64,000 bases of DNA from Misgurnus anguillicaudatus (taxonomy: Eukaryota > Chordata > Actinopteri > Cypriniformes > Cobitidae). Position 1 is the first letter of the stretch; the number at the start of each line of letters is the position of its first letter. The stretch lies in NCBI RefSeq assembly GCF_027580225.2, contig NC_073348.2, positions 25,540,001-25,604,000 on the forward strand. Reading direction: 5' to 3'. The position numbers and the translations under genes are program-made. Shown in pieces: positions 35,502-47,113 of the stretch. A model generated the notes under the pieces. It ran no database searches and was not told the DNA's origin. It saw only the letters and a program-made list of their open reading frames with translations.

Positions 35502-35510
35502 ATTGGGACA
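32880..35510. repeat. 2.6 kb homopurine satellite of GAAA runs and a GTAGGGGAAATGATAAAAAG unit
   Basis: The plus strand is almost only A and G. At 32880-33950 the unit is longer and more diverged (GGAGGAAGGAGGAAGAAAT, AAATAAATAATCAAGTAAAT), with an internal duplication at about 806 bp offset (GCAATGCAGAA...GCATGGTAGAAAGGAA at 32933 and 33739). At 34100-35510 (GAAA)n tracts alternate with about 18 copies of GTAGGGGAAATKATWAAAAG plus TAGAG, often with an AATAGGAGAAT spacer. All long open frames across it are artefacts of the repeat. Confidence 0.95.
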
Positions 35511-36708
35511 TCGCCTTAAAAATCAAATTATGGCAGGTACTATTTCTGTCTGATCCACCTCAACATTTTTTCGCTGATGTTCCCTTGATGTCAGTTTTTT
35601 CTCCCAAGGCCAAACCGCATCTAAACCTGATTTAGGACATGGTTAGGGACAAAAACTACTTCAAATATGATTTTCTTCCCTGAAGAAACTTACTCCATTA
35701 TAAAAAAAATAAATGTTCTTATAAGAACCGCGAGGAAGATAAAATAGCACAACACTGTATGTTTACAAATCAGGCATGTCACCAAACGCTCTATAATCTC
35801 ATCCAATCAACAACGTAGATGTGCTTCATGACTTCTGATTGTAATTTCACTCATATTACACAGAATGATTCACAATCTATGCTAATTAGACCCCACAGTC
35901 TGACTCGTAAAGCTATTTATCCATCTTTCCAGACGCCGGCGAACGCAGCGGCATTTATGTTTATTGTGATAAAATGCAAACGCGTTAAGATTTTGTATTC
36001 AAAACACAGCACATCATTTCGCATCTTCATGCTTCTTGACTATACAAAAAGCATACGCTTTCTATCCAAAAGTGAAAGTTGCAATTTCAAACTAATATTA
36101 GTTACATTCATTTATTTTACAACATTACTCATTTATTTATTACAGCATTGCCTTTTTTTTCCAATGTGTACTGTGCATCTTTGCTTTTTCACTTAAAAAA
36201 AGATGCAAGAAGGTAAAGCTGTTTTCTCCTTGAAAATCAAACTACTCTATCTGTCTTCACACTGGGATAAACCAAGAGCACGCTGTGGAAATGACTTCCC
36301 AGCATCTTCTTCCAGGCCACCTGCTGAAATCTCATATGTTTTTTAGAAAGGGAAAAATGCACTTTGAAGGGAACAACCACTTATCCATCCGTCCCCTTAT
36401 AAATGATTGAGTAAGCACTTTATTGCAGACCTACCAATATGCCAGGCCAAATCTGGTCATCGCTGTGAACATTGCGCTATGAGGTTAGACAGGCGGAGCA
36501 AGTGTCCGTTCGGTATTTGGGACCGTGACAACATACAGACTTGGCAGGAGCTACTGGAAAATTTGGGTCGTGTTTTATATTTGTGGTACACCAGAACTAA
36601 ACTGCAGTGTCTGTCAGGCTGTGTTTAAAGCATCTCTCTTTTCTGACGTTCAGCCTATATAATCATATACTACAGCTCTGGTTTTGAGTTGGACAAAAAT
36701 ATGATTGT
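35511..36708. other. Intergenic DNA, no gene seen
   Basis: No recognised repeat ends. A 125-codon plus-strand open frame at 35819-36196 shows no family resemblance. Confidence 0.35.
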
Positions 36709-36942
36709 TTAAAGCTACAATCAGTAACATTTTTTAGTTAAACATGAACGAAAATCTGTTATTGTGCGAGTACATTAAAAATCACTGTACTCTATACTAA
36801 TGATTTATAATTTGAGCTGCCTGGTCCAATTTCATGGGAAATGTCAGTTTAATGTTATTCGACTTCAACCAACGTAAAGATAATTTTAGGTTTCAAACAG
36901 AAATGGCAATATAATGGCCCAAGTTATGGATTGCAGCTTTAA
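36709..36942. mobile_element. TTAA-flanked element, AGCTACAATC family
   Basis: TTAA (36709-36712) then AGCTACAATC; right end GGATTGCAGCT then TTAA (36939-36942). 234 bp, non-coding. Confidence 0.65.
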
Positions 36943-37639
36943 GGATCATGGTGTTACATAAGGAAATCTGTATTTGGATGGGGAAGCAGCTTGTGTCGTT
37001 CAGAATGAATAATGCATATAAATAGGTCTCAAAGCTGATCCAGGGTCGTGTTTCGTATTTGAAAGATGGAGAAAACCAAATGACCAAAGCTCATTTCCTT
37101 GTTCCAAACTAGTGTTTAAACTGGATGAGACTCACAGACCAGACAAAGACAAATCCCAACCCACAACTTTACATATAAAGTCTTCAAATGAATTGCAATT
37201 GCAATGCAGAAACCCATCAATCTCAGCTTTGTGGCAGCGTTCCATAAACAGACTTTACATTAGCATTACGTGTGCACTGAACAAATCCATTAACACCTCA
37301 GTGTACGTCCTTGTCTTATTAGAGTAACTTAACAGCAGGAAAATAATGGCACTACATGAGGGTTTTAATATAACGGTTAATTAGTTTGAGTCAGAGCGTC
37401 TTAAGATCTCTTCATATCTCCTCAAGAGCCTGGATTCAGTTCAATTCTTTTACTGACTGCTCCTTTATAATGGATTCAGTCAATCACTTTTATTGCTGAG
37501 ACATTTTGAAGTTACGTTTTTGCATACATTCCTAATAAAAAATAATTATGTTACATGATTAACTATGAAAAAAATAACTTGTTAGTCATTGTGAGACCTT
37601 TGCTAAGTGTTACACAATTCTAAAGCAAATTTTTGCATA
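36943..37639. other. Intergenic DNA, no gene seen
   Basis: No recognised feature. Confidence 0.35.
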
Positions 37640-37760
37640 CAGTTAAAAAATACTGGGTTATTTTTAACCCAGCGTTGGGTCAAAAAATGACAAACCCAGC
37701 CTTTGGGTTAAATTAACCTATATTTGACCCAACAATGGGTTAAAATAGCCCAACAGTTTC
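37640..37760. repeat. One end of a TGGGTTATTTTTAACCCA transposon
   Basis: ACTGGGTTATTTTTAACCCA, then GCGTTGGGTCAAAAAATG and ACCCAACAATGGGT. I recognise this as the terminal region of an abundant fish CACTG-type DNA transposon. The other end is missing. Confidence 0.5.
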
Positions 37761-37973
37761 TCTTTATAATATACTGTAGTTTGCATTCAATGCATCTTGT
37801 ATAAATGTGCTATGTGGTAATAAAAACATAACAATTCATAACAGTATAATGTTTTTTTACATAAAATAATCTTACTCAAAAGGAGAAATTATAATTCATA
37901 TCCTTTTGACAACCATTATTTTTCTTGTTTCAAGTGTAAAATTAAACAATAAGTTATTGTGTCATTTTGCTTC

Positions 37974-38760
37974 TTAAATGGGCACTCCACTTTTTAAAAA
38001 AATGCTCATTTTTCAGCTCTCCCAGAGTTAAACATTTGATTTTTAACATTTTAAAACCATTCAGCTGATCTCCGGGTCTGGCGGTACCACTTTTAGCATA
38101 GCTTAGCATAATCCAGTGAATCACATCAGACCACCAGCATTGCGCTCAAAAATAACCAAAGAGTTTGGATATTTTTACTTTTTAAAACTTGACTCCTCTG
38201 TAGTCCATGTACTAAGACCGACGGAAAACCAAAAGTTGCGATTTTCTAGGCCGATATGGTTAGGAACTATACTCTCATTCTGGCGCAATAATCAAGGACT
38301 TTGCTGCCGTAACATGGCTGCAGGAGGCGCAATGATACCACGCAGTGCCCGAAAATAGTCCCCTGCCATTGAAAGTTACTAACGGGATCACTTTTGGCCA
38401 TTATGTAATATCACTACGCCTGCTGCAGCCATGTTACAGCAGCAAAGTTCTTGATTTTTACGCCACAATGAGAGTATTATTCCTAGCCATATCTGCCTTA
38501 AAAATCACAACTTTTAATTTTCTGTCGGTCTTAGTACACGATGTAACTACAGAAGAGTCAAGTTTTAAATAGGAAAAATATCCAAACTCTTTGGTTATTT
38601 TTTAGTGTGATGCTAACTGTCTAATCAGATTCAATGGATTATGCTAAGCTAAGCTAAAAATGGTAGCGCCAGACCCGGAGATCGGCTGGACGGATTGCAA
38701 AAAGGTAAATGTTTAACTCTAGGGGAGCATAATTTCAAAAAAAGTGGAGTGTCCCTTCAA
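37974..38760. mobile_element. Complete palindromic TTAA-type element, GGGACACTCC family
   Basis: TTAA (37974-37977) then ATGGGCACTCCACTTTTT; right end AAAAAAGTGGAGTGTCCC then TTCAA, a decayed TTTAA. The long arms (CTGATCTCCGGGTCTGGCG...) fold on each other. No coding capacity. Confidence 0.75.
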
Positions 38761-38852
38761 GCAAATATGTATATATGTTTTTAAGGATAATAATAACAAA
38801 ATTAAAGAATATAATTTTTGCAGTGCCACTACTAGAGAAACAAACATACTAT

Positions 38853-39158
38853 TTAAAGGGACAGTTCACCCAAAAATGAAAATTCTGTCATTATTTACTT
38901 ATTTTCATGTTGTTACAAACCTGTAAAAAAAATTTGTTCTGCAGAGTAAAGTATTTGTAAAGAAGCAGGAAACTGAAGCACCATAGTAGGAAAAAATACT
39001 ACTATGGAAGTCAATGTTCAAAATGGGTTTGGTCACAAACATTGCTAAAAAAATCTTTCTTTGTTTTCATCAGAACAAAAAAAAATTAGTACAGGTTTGT
39101 ACCAACTTAAGTGTAAATGATGACGGGGTTTTCATTTTTGGGTAAACTATTCCTTTAA
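38853..39158. mobile_element. Complete TTAA-flanked element, AGGGACAGTTCACCC family
   Basis: TTAA (38853-38856) then AGGGACAGTTCACCCAAAAA; right end TTTTTGGGTAAACTATTCCT then TTAA (39155-39158). It serves as reference for fragments at 2534, 12392, 26350, 46060, 51080, 59957 and 61160. Confidence 0.8.
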
Positions 39159-40774
39159 TTCCAATTGGTGTCCCTGAAAACAAGTAATTTTCAGTAAAAG
39201 ACTGAAAAAGACATTTAAAAATACGATTCAATCCAGAACCTTAGCTAATTTTAGTCTATAAAACATCTCAGAATACAGACAGTAAGTGCATAGTTTCAAC
39301 ACCTCCAATCAATTATGCTAACCAAACTTAAAACAAAAACTAACCGTATAATGTCTGACCGGCCCTTCCTCATAATCCTAAGTGTTAAAAGGCCACTTCC
39401 AGATGTCGATTTTAACCTATCTTTATAGGGTCACGTTCACAGGCCACTGCCCTGTGCGATGAAGTCAAATATAGATCATAGGAAGGATGATTAAACATGG
39501 ATTAGCTTCACTGTCATCCAACACTGAGAAGATGAGAGGAGGGAGGCAATGCTCTGTCGAACGAAAACCAGTTGCTTCAGAAAACTGCAAAACTGCTACT
39601 GTAGGCTGATGATAAAAAGAGACGCATTTTGTGTGTATAATGAACATAATCAGCATATCTGAGCAATGAATCAACAAGTGGCTGTTCGAATCCAACATGA
39701 GGGATGAAAGAGAATATGTGACAAACACAGGCGATATGACAACATTCAGAAATGGGTCCCGATTATCCTATTCACACCTGCTGCTAACATCCATCTCAGG
39801 TGATGTGATCGCAAATGGTCAGGTAAGAGGAATCACTTGTCAAACTTGACAGTAATGTGTGTTTCTATGGCAAATGCTAAGAAAAACTACAACACGGCAG
39901 TATCGGTGCAGGAATATATATGTGATTTTCAAATTGAAGTGTTTTGAAGCTTATTTATTGATCTGCTGTATGTACAGTAGCACTGTGCAAGCAAAGTCAA
40001 ATGCATGCTAAAAGATAAGTGAACCTCCTTCAGACTGATCCCAAAAAAATCATTGTCTTTACTCAAGAAGGTAAGAACCAATGTGGTTTTTAGTGTGTTT
40101 AATAGTCAACAAATAGTTAAACTAGGTATGCATGCATATTATCATCTATTATTTTAATGCTATAAAACATTGTGCTTAAGCTTCATGCTGACTGCAGGCC
40201 TGGTTAAATTCTCTGTTGTTATGATTGGTGTGTAATTGCAAGACTCAATGTGAGATTCGAGTGTTTCAGGCAGTGAGGGCATATAGAGGACACACCTTTT
40301 GGTTTCTCCTTACTGATGTATCTGCATGAAGGGCCATTATCTCCATTATGCTGTAGGCTGGAGCATCATCACCCATATACATGGATCCTTATGCCATAAT
40401 AATGCTCACACATACATGCGAGTGGTTCAGAAGTACCTCTCTTTCACTGCCCTGCGGTGCACTGCCCCGCAAGTGCTTTAAACTTGCTGGTTTAGTTGCT
40501 TATCTAACTTTACTGAATACTGATTTTGTCTTTTTTGCTTTATATGTGTTATTAACCACGTTGAATTTGTTGGTCATGCCAGGATTCATTCACTGAACTT
40601 TACCATTTGGGAGACCTTTGATAGCTATGACAAAGGTTTCATTCGTATTTACAATATCGCCTAAATGTTTGCGCACTTAAAGTTAAATTCAAGTTAAATA
40701 TCAAAATGACCCCATGATGTACTTACGCTCAAGCAATCAATCAAGATACATATGTCCAAATCCCACATAATGTG
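39159..40774. other. Intergenic DNA, no gene seen
   Basis: No recognised repeat ends or coding frame in 1.6 kb. Confidence 0.35.
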
Positions 40775-41671
40775 TTAAAGGATTAGTCCATTTTCTTAAA
40801 AAAAAGAAAAAATCCAGATAATTTACTCACCACCATGTCATCAAAAATGTTGATGTCTTTCTTTGTTCAGTCGAGAAGAAAATTATGTTTTTGAGGAAAA
40901 CATTCCAGGATTTTTTTCAATTTAATTGACTTTAATGGACCCCAATAATTAACAGTTTTAATGCAGTTTAAAATTGCAGTTTCAATGCAGCTTCAAAGGA
41001 CTCTAAATGATCCCAAACGAGGCATAAGGGTCTTATCTAGTGAAACAATTGTCATTTTTGACAAGAAAAGTAATAAATGTGCACTTTTAAACCACAACTT
41101 CTCGTATTCCTCCAGCTGTGTGACGAGCCAGCGCGGCCTCACGTAATTGCGTAATGACATCGAAAGGTCACGTGTTACATATTTGAAACGCATTTTAAAC
41201 AATTAACTTACACAAAGACATGAATTAGGATCATTCGACATACAACAACGTCAGAACGGTCCTCTTTCTACACATTGGGTTTCGGTACGTCTTCCGTGAC
41301 CTCTTACCGGGATGACGTATTACGGGAGGTCGCGCTGGCGCATCACAGGGCCGGAGGAAGACAAGAAGTTGTGGTTTAAAAGTGCATATTTTTTATTTTT
41401 CTTGTCAAAATTGACAATCGTTTCGCTAGATAAGGCCCTTATGCCTCGTTTGGGATCGTTTAGAGTCCTTTAAAACTGCAATTTTAAACAGCATTAAAAC
41501 TGTTAAGTGCTGGGGTCCATTAAAGTCCATTAAAATGAAAAAAATCCTGAAATGTTTTCCTCAAAAAACATAATTTATTCTCGCCCGAGCAAAGAAAGAC
41601 AACATTTTGGATGACATGGTGGTGAGTAAATTATCTGAATTTTTTTTTAAGAAAATAAACTAATCCTTTAA
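40775..41671. mobile_element. TTAA-flanked element, AGGATTAGTCC family (copy 2)
   Basis: TTAA (40775-40778) then AGGATTAGTCCATTTTCTT; inverted right end ...AAACTAATCCT then TTAA (41668-41671). 897 bp with paired sub-arms (CGAGGCATAAGGGTCTTATC and its inverse). Confidence 0.8.
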
Positions 41672-42291
41672 ATAGCATAACAAATGAATGCATCCTTTCT
41701 TAGAGTGTATGTAATATAATATATGAGGAGATCGGATGCAAAAGCCCCTAAATTCCACCTCCTTCAAAACTGAGATAATGATGTCATAAGCACCTCTTCA
41801 CCGTCTAAATCGACTGTACATTCCAGTTCATGAAATACACATTCTGTTCCATTTCCAAACTCACAGCCATCTGATGTTTATCAATAATACATCTTTCTCT
41901 CTCTCTTATCTCCGAACTCACAGCCGGCACACTCGAGACGCTGGGAGAGCAGCCGGGTCAGCTTTCACTTCTTCAGCCCGTTTCATTTTTTACCTCTATA
42001 TTAAGCTCTATTCTGCAGAAGGAAACCTGATCGCATTGCCCAATACAACACTCTGCCTTTCTAAGACTTTCACCCACTTACACAGAATACAAGCAAGGTC
42101 TTCAGCCCAGACAGCTATCTTCATGCTACCTTCATGCGGTTGCACAAGCAGTGTGAATGACAGGACCTTATTTGTATCCCTAAAAACATCTATGACCTCC
42201 TGTCCACCGGAGGAGTTCATGAGTGAGATGTGCAATGTTAGTCTAAACCCCTTACTGAAGTTTTGAATTGCCCTACATTTTTGTGTTCATT
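41672..42291. other. Intergenic DNA, no gene supported
   Basis: A 130-codon plus-strand frame (41874-42266) and an opposing 75-codon minus-strand frame (42008-42235, MHISLMNSSGGQEVIDVFRD...) overlap. Neither shows a family resemblance, so no gene is called. Confidence 0.3.
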
Positions 42292-42425
42292 GTGTTCTCA
42301 GCTCAGTTGGGAAAGCATCACATCAGCAACGCCAAGGGCATGTGTTTGATTCTCAGGAAACACACAGACAGATAAAATATGTATAGACTGAATGCACTGT
42401 CTGGCAAATGCATAAATATAAATGC
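42292..42425 (+). mobile_element. tRNA-derived SINE
   Basis: TTCTCAGCTCAGTTGGGAAAG is an A box-like head and GGCATGTGTTTGATTCT a B box-like segment. The body has GACTGAATGCACTGT, then CTGGCAAATGCATAAATAT, the tail typical of a fish tRNA-derived SINE. The segment between GCACTGT and CTGGCAAATG is shorter than in full copies I recall. Confidence 0.65.
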
Positions 42426-42828
42426 AGTGTACTTACAGTGTACTCGGGGGATACATTTTATTGACATGTGTTCCTGAGGACTGAACCCATAATCTTGGCA
42501 TAGCAAGGTTATGCTATAGAAACGTCAGAACTTGAGTGTATTTACTGTCGCAAACCTTTAAAAAAGCACCTTTCATTACAGTATGAATCAGTAAATGTGC
42601 CGATGTTTCTGCAACTGTATCCTAACATTAGGATTGGTCGAAAAAGCACTAGATACAGTAGGGAATGTTTTGGGCATTGCAGGGACCAGTGTCAGAAAAC
42701 ATGCAGGTGACATCTAAACGTTTCAAAATTGTTCGAGGTTAACCGGACCATCAAAACTTATTAGAAAGAGACAAAAATATCATACAGATAACTTTCACAA
42801 GATTTCAAATCTGCCCAAACCTCAAGGT

Positions 42829-43386
42829 CTGTCAAAAGATTAATCGTGATTAATCGCATAAAAAAATAAAAGTTTGTATTTGCATAAAATATTTGTGTGT
42901 TTATTGTGTGTAATTATTTTGAATACACTGTATTAATACACACATACATGTATACATTTAAGAAAAATGTATAGCTTATTTTTTAATCTATGAATAATAT
43001 AAAATATATCAAAATCTCAAATCTCAAAAAAAAAATACACATATATATATATGTAAAACTTTCTTAAATACATACATGCACACTGAAAAAATGATTAATT
43101 GAATTTAATCAGTTTTTTTAAGGTAAGTGGTTGCAATAAATTTATTTAAGCTACATTTAAACAAAAAGATTAGTAAAGTAAAATAAAATGTAAAACTTCT
43201 TTTAAATGTAGCTTAAATACATTGATTGCAACCACTTACCTTAAAAAAATTGATTAAATTCAGTAAATCATTTTTTTCAGTGAATATGTGTGTATTTATA
43301 TATACAAAATAATTACACACAGTGCACACACCTATAAAACAAACTTTTATTTTGTATGTGATTAGTCGCAATTAATCTTTTGACAG
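42829..43386. mobile_element. Palindromic element with CTGTCAAAAGATTAATCG ends
   Basis: Left CTGTCAAAAGATTAATCGTG and inverted right CTGTCAAAAGATTAATTGCG, enclosing TGTGTGTAATTATTTTG and AAAATAATTACACACA inner arms. It is interrupted at 43081-43282. A one-sided relative is at about 54990-55535. No clear target duplication. Confidence 0.7.
43081..43282. mobile_element. CACTG...CAGTG palindromic MITE (copy 2)
   Basis: 202 bp, nearly the same sequence as 27957-28161 (AAGGTAAGTGGTTGCAAT arms). It is inserted near the centre of the 42829-43386 palindrome. Confidence 0.75.
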
Positions 43387-43714
43387 CCATAAAATAAACC
43401 CTTTAAATGAAAGTGGTTATTAAAAAGGCATATTTACTCATTGAGCCCATCCACAAAATATGCCAGTCTTGCTACTGTTGACTTTATAAAAGCTATTAAG
43501 ATGTTAAAGTAAAAAGGTAAAAAGTGTACAATTTAAATAAAATAAAATAAAATAATGAAAAACGCTTTAAATGAAAACATAAGTGGAGTTATAATTCAAG
43601 CTAAAATATGTTTTTGTTTATCACTAAAAAACAGGTTTGAAGTATTCAGTTTTATAAAAATGTGAGTGCAAATTGCGGTAAGCATATGCTTAATTATATT
43701 ATTATAAGGGGTCC
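43387..43714. other. Intergenic DNA, no gene seen
   Basis: AT-rich, no recognised feature. Confidence 0.35.
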
Positions 43715-44217
43715 TTAACTCATTCCCCGCTAGCATTTTTTTAAAAGGTTGCCGCCAGCATTTTTTTTGTGATTTTCACAAAAGTTTCACAAAATACCTT
43801 CCAGGAAAATTTTCTTCTACAACCAAATAAACATACAAATATATCAAATGAAAGAACAGACCATCTGCTTTCAAACAAACAAAACGGGAAAAAAATGTTT
43901 CTTACTATCTTCATTTGTTCTCTTTGTAACCTCTTAAATATGGGTAGGTTTCTTTTTCATTTTAAGGAAAAAGCTGAAATAATTGCATTTTTGTAAAGGT
44001 ATTTTGTTAGAGATCAAATTCAGAATGATTATCAAAACATAAACATTAAATTCATTTTTGCTTCAGTTTTTTATAAATTGGGTAAAAGCGATTATCCATC
44101 TAGTGGATAATAGCGGAATTACAGATTACTGTAAAAACTCGCCAGGAAAGCGCTGTGGCAGGGAAATGTTTTCTCTTAATTGATTAGATAACTCGTCAAT
44201 GGCGGCGAAAGAGTTAT
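43715..44217. mobile_element. TTAACTCTTTCCCCGCC-family element, cleanest copy
   Basis: TTAA (43715-43718) then CTCATTCCCCGCTAGC; right end TGGCGGCGAAAGAG then TTAT, a decayed TTAA. It contains the unfilled target TTCTCTTAATTGA used by the insertion at 8355-8792. Related copies are at 7636-8823, 48650-48915, 50694-50945 and 57289-57751. Confidence 0.65.
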
Positions 44218-44224
44218 CCCCCGT

Positions 44225-44395
44225 AAGGGGTTCCTGGAACCCTCTAGTCAACATTTAAAGTGGATCAAAACCTTTTCTAAAAGTTGTCTTAAAACCAATA
44301 CCCAATACCCGTTCTTTTCTTATGAGAACTTTGATGAACGTTTTTGATCCACTTCAAATGTTGACTAGCATAGTTTGAGAACCCCTGATCTAGAG
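44225..44395. repeat. Palindromic repeat with GTTGACTAG arms
   Basis: CTAGTCAACATTTAAAGTGG and ATCAAAA is mirrored by TTGATCCACTTCAAATGTTG and ACTAG. The outer GGGTTCC / GGAACCC words extend it to about 44395. Confidence 0.6.
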
Positions 44396-46054
44396 TATCA
44401 ACAAATGTTCCTCTATCCCCCCTCAGACTACATCTATCCCCTTGTCCTTTGATAAAGGTGTGTTAGAAGGAAAAACAGAAAGAGATGCCAGTGACTGAAT
44501 TACATTATCGACTCGACGTGGCAGTGGAAACTGTCCGAGGAGTGAAAGCGACTGCTGTTTGGCAACGTTCAGAGCTTCGTTCCGGGCAAATCAAACAGCT
44601 ATCGATTCGTCTTTTCGTATTTGTTTCAGCAGAATCACCTTCGGCACCGCTCCCAGGGACTCAATGCGAGGCGGATCCGGCTACGACAAACAAACAGCCG
44701 TTTAACAGATAATCACTGTGCAATCACAACGTCGATGCCAAAACTATTTGCAAATATCAATCCGGAGTAAACAACAGCCAAATCAGGACGGTGATACGAA
44801 ACAGAAATTTGATGGGTACCGTCTTATTAACGCCGCCGGCTCGGTTAATGACTAAATTAGCCCGGCTATGAACCCAGATCGAAGGCTCGCTCTCTAAGAC
44901 TCTCCGGGTGTGTTTGTCTCCCCTGAGACTCCACTGTAGATCTTATTTTCTCCTAATGAAGATGTAATTCTGGCACTTGGCTGAAGGCTGGTGCGTGGAG
45001 ACCGGGCTGATCCACTTCCCGAGCGCTGCCCGGCTCTTGTCAGATAATCTGCAGCTCGTCGCTGACCGCAAATGAGTCTATTCCAACATCTGGGTCCCGC
45101 TGGGAGTTTAACTTATTAGTGTTCACCAAGTGGTAGTTCCAGAAAGGCGACACACAATGGACCCTGCGCGTAAGACCTTGCGAGGAGATTACATGAGCTT
45201 TAATAACGTATTTGCCGAAATGAAAGACTCTGAAAGTCATTGCTGTCCTCTTTTATTTTTTTAAAACAAAGAAACAAACATTGTTATAGCAAGGAAGGGT
45301 CTTAGAATCATTAAATATCATGAACAATACTGAATGTAGCCCACATACCATATGGATATCTGGGCCATTGATACAGTCATGGCCACACACCACACTTCCA
45401 TGCAACCACGAGCATCAAATAGCATGCCGGTTTATGCATTCAGCCACAGATCCATTGGTCTAAACTTCTTCTGACTTTTCCAATGAAACTCAATCAGAGT
45501 GTTTGTCAGCTAATAGCAGCCTGTGACTGAATCACAGTGTGGCTGACTAAAAAAATCTCCCCAATGTAAATGTGTCTGCTCAGGGTCAGCCACAAGGATT
45601 CTCTGTAATTGGTACCATTGAACAGAAGGCCTTGTCAAGCAACTGAGGCTTTATTTCCATAGAGACGGCTCATCTGTTGCTATAGTTTCAACACGAGGCT
45701 TTTTCCTAAAGCTGAGGAGAAAATATGAGTATTGTCCCCTAGGATGTCTTTCGGGAAAGATGAAAAAGCAAATATGTTTGCTCTGTTGGAGTCGGGGAGG
45801 ATGCTTATAAAAGTCAAAGGATTGAAAAAAACGAGTGAATGAAAAGATGAACGCTTTGATAAGCCGACGCAACACCTTTTCAGAACACAGTCCATGTTTT
45901 TTTCTTCTTCTTCAAAGTGGCTGTTTCTCTAGACGCCGCTGAGAATAGCAAATACCTGTAAGTATGAAGGAAAATAAAAAGAGGTCGAGAGAAAGTCTAG
46001 AAGTATCAGACATGCATTTTTTTTTCAGTTGGAATAAAAGTCTTTGGTTATACA
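44396..46054. other. Unique DNA with a possible conserved non-coding block
   Basis: About 44480-45130 is free of repeats, higher in GC, and contains homeodomain-like motifs (TTAATGACTAAATTAG, CTCCTAATGAAG). This resembles a vertebrate developmental enhancer in composition only. No coding frame is supported. Confidence 0.3.
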
Positions 46055-46141
46055 ATATATTAATAATAGTTCACTCCTTAAACTAAAATGATATTTTAAA
46101 GAACCTTTATGCAGTTCTCATTTTTGGGTGAACTTTTTTTA
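46055..46141. repeat. Decayed GTTCACCC-family fragment
   Basis: TAATAGTTCACTCCTTAAACT at the left and CTCATTTTTGGGTGAACTT at the right are diverged ends of the 38853-39158 family with most of the middle deleted. Confidence 0.4.
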
Positions 46142-46544
46142 ACAATTTACTAGGCTAAAGGCCTATTCCATGTCTCTATACCATGTCTCCACAACCAAGA
46201 ATGTTTAAGGGGTTATGTATTGATGAAAAGTCAGGGATGGGGATGAGGGGAAAGGATAGAGTTGGGTCAACCAGGGCATTTTATGACATTGCCAGGAGAC
46301 ACAGGTTGGGTGCCATCTTAGCATAGTATGCACTTAGGACCCCACAATACCAGCTGGAGGGAAAGAGAAAGGAAATGGAAAGGATGGTAAAAAGTGAGAA
46401 AGGGGACAATACGAGAGAACTAGACCAACGGTACTAGAAGGGCGGTCTGATTTAGGAAGGTTTTGGGAAGTCAAGTAATTGGTTGAGGCTTGGCCCTGCT
46501 CCCGAACCTCAGTTAACTAGCTAACTTCCTCAAAATAAAGTTGC
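46142..46544. other. Intergenic DNA, no gene seen
   Basis: No feature recognised. Confidence 0.35.
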
Positions 46545-46669
46545 TTGATAATGCCATAAAAGAACCATTTTGGCTGAATGTTTTTTTTTTTTTTTTGAGG
46601 AACCAAAAATGGTTCTTCCATGGCATCGCTTTGAAGAACCTTGTAAGCACCTTTGTTTTTAAGAGTGTA
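46545..46669. repeat. AGAACCATTTT / AAGAGTG repeat fragment
   Basis: Contains AAAAGAACCATTTTGG, AAAAATGGTTCTTCCATGGC and ends TTTTTAAGAGTG plus TA. The right terminus resembles the ends of the large element at 9849-17571. The left terminus is missing. Confidence 0.5.
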
Positions 46670-47113
46670 GATGGCAAAAGAAAAAAAATCCTTATTATGA
46701 GGTAATCAGAGAAGAACCAACACACAAGAGTCAATACAGGAGTCGATAGGTCAAACATGAAAGTCAGTAGTGATCAATAATTATGGGATGTTTTCCTGTC
46801 ATACTAAGAGGTTGTGCACACCAAAACCTTTAAACATGGCAAAAACTTTTGAAAACGCCGGGAGGACACCAATTGCCAGCTGTTTTTTCATCCGAGAGCT
46901 TTTTAGCTGTGATACTTGAGCTGTGAGCCGGGTGGTTGTTGTGATACATGTCCCGCCCCTCCTCCACTGTGATTGGACGGCCTTGTGAGAACTGACATTG
47001 ACTAGCGGAGCTTTCAAAGTTGAATCTCTTTCAACTCTCGACGCTCAACGCAGAGCGTGGAAAAACCGCCGAGCGCCAGCTTATATGAAAAACGCAAAGT
47101 TTCCATTGGAATC

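Noticed and set aside
33000..35526. Long minus-strand frames rich in F, L and S
   Set aside because: Translations of the GAAA satellite; not genes.
41874..42266. 130-codon frame and an opposing 75-codon frame
   Set aside because: The minus-strand peptide looks somewhat protein-like, but no acceptor/donor pair or family supports it.
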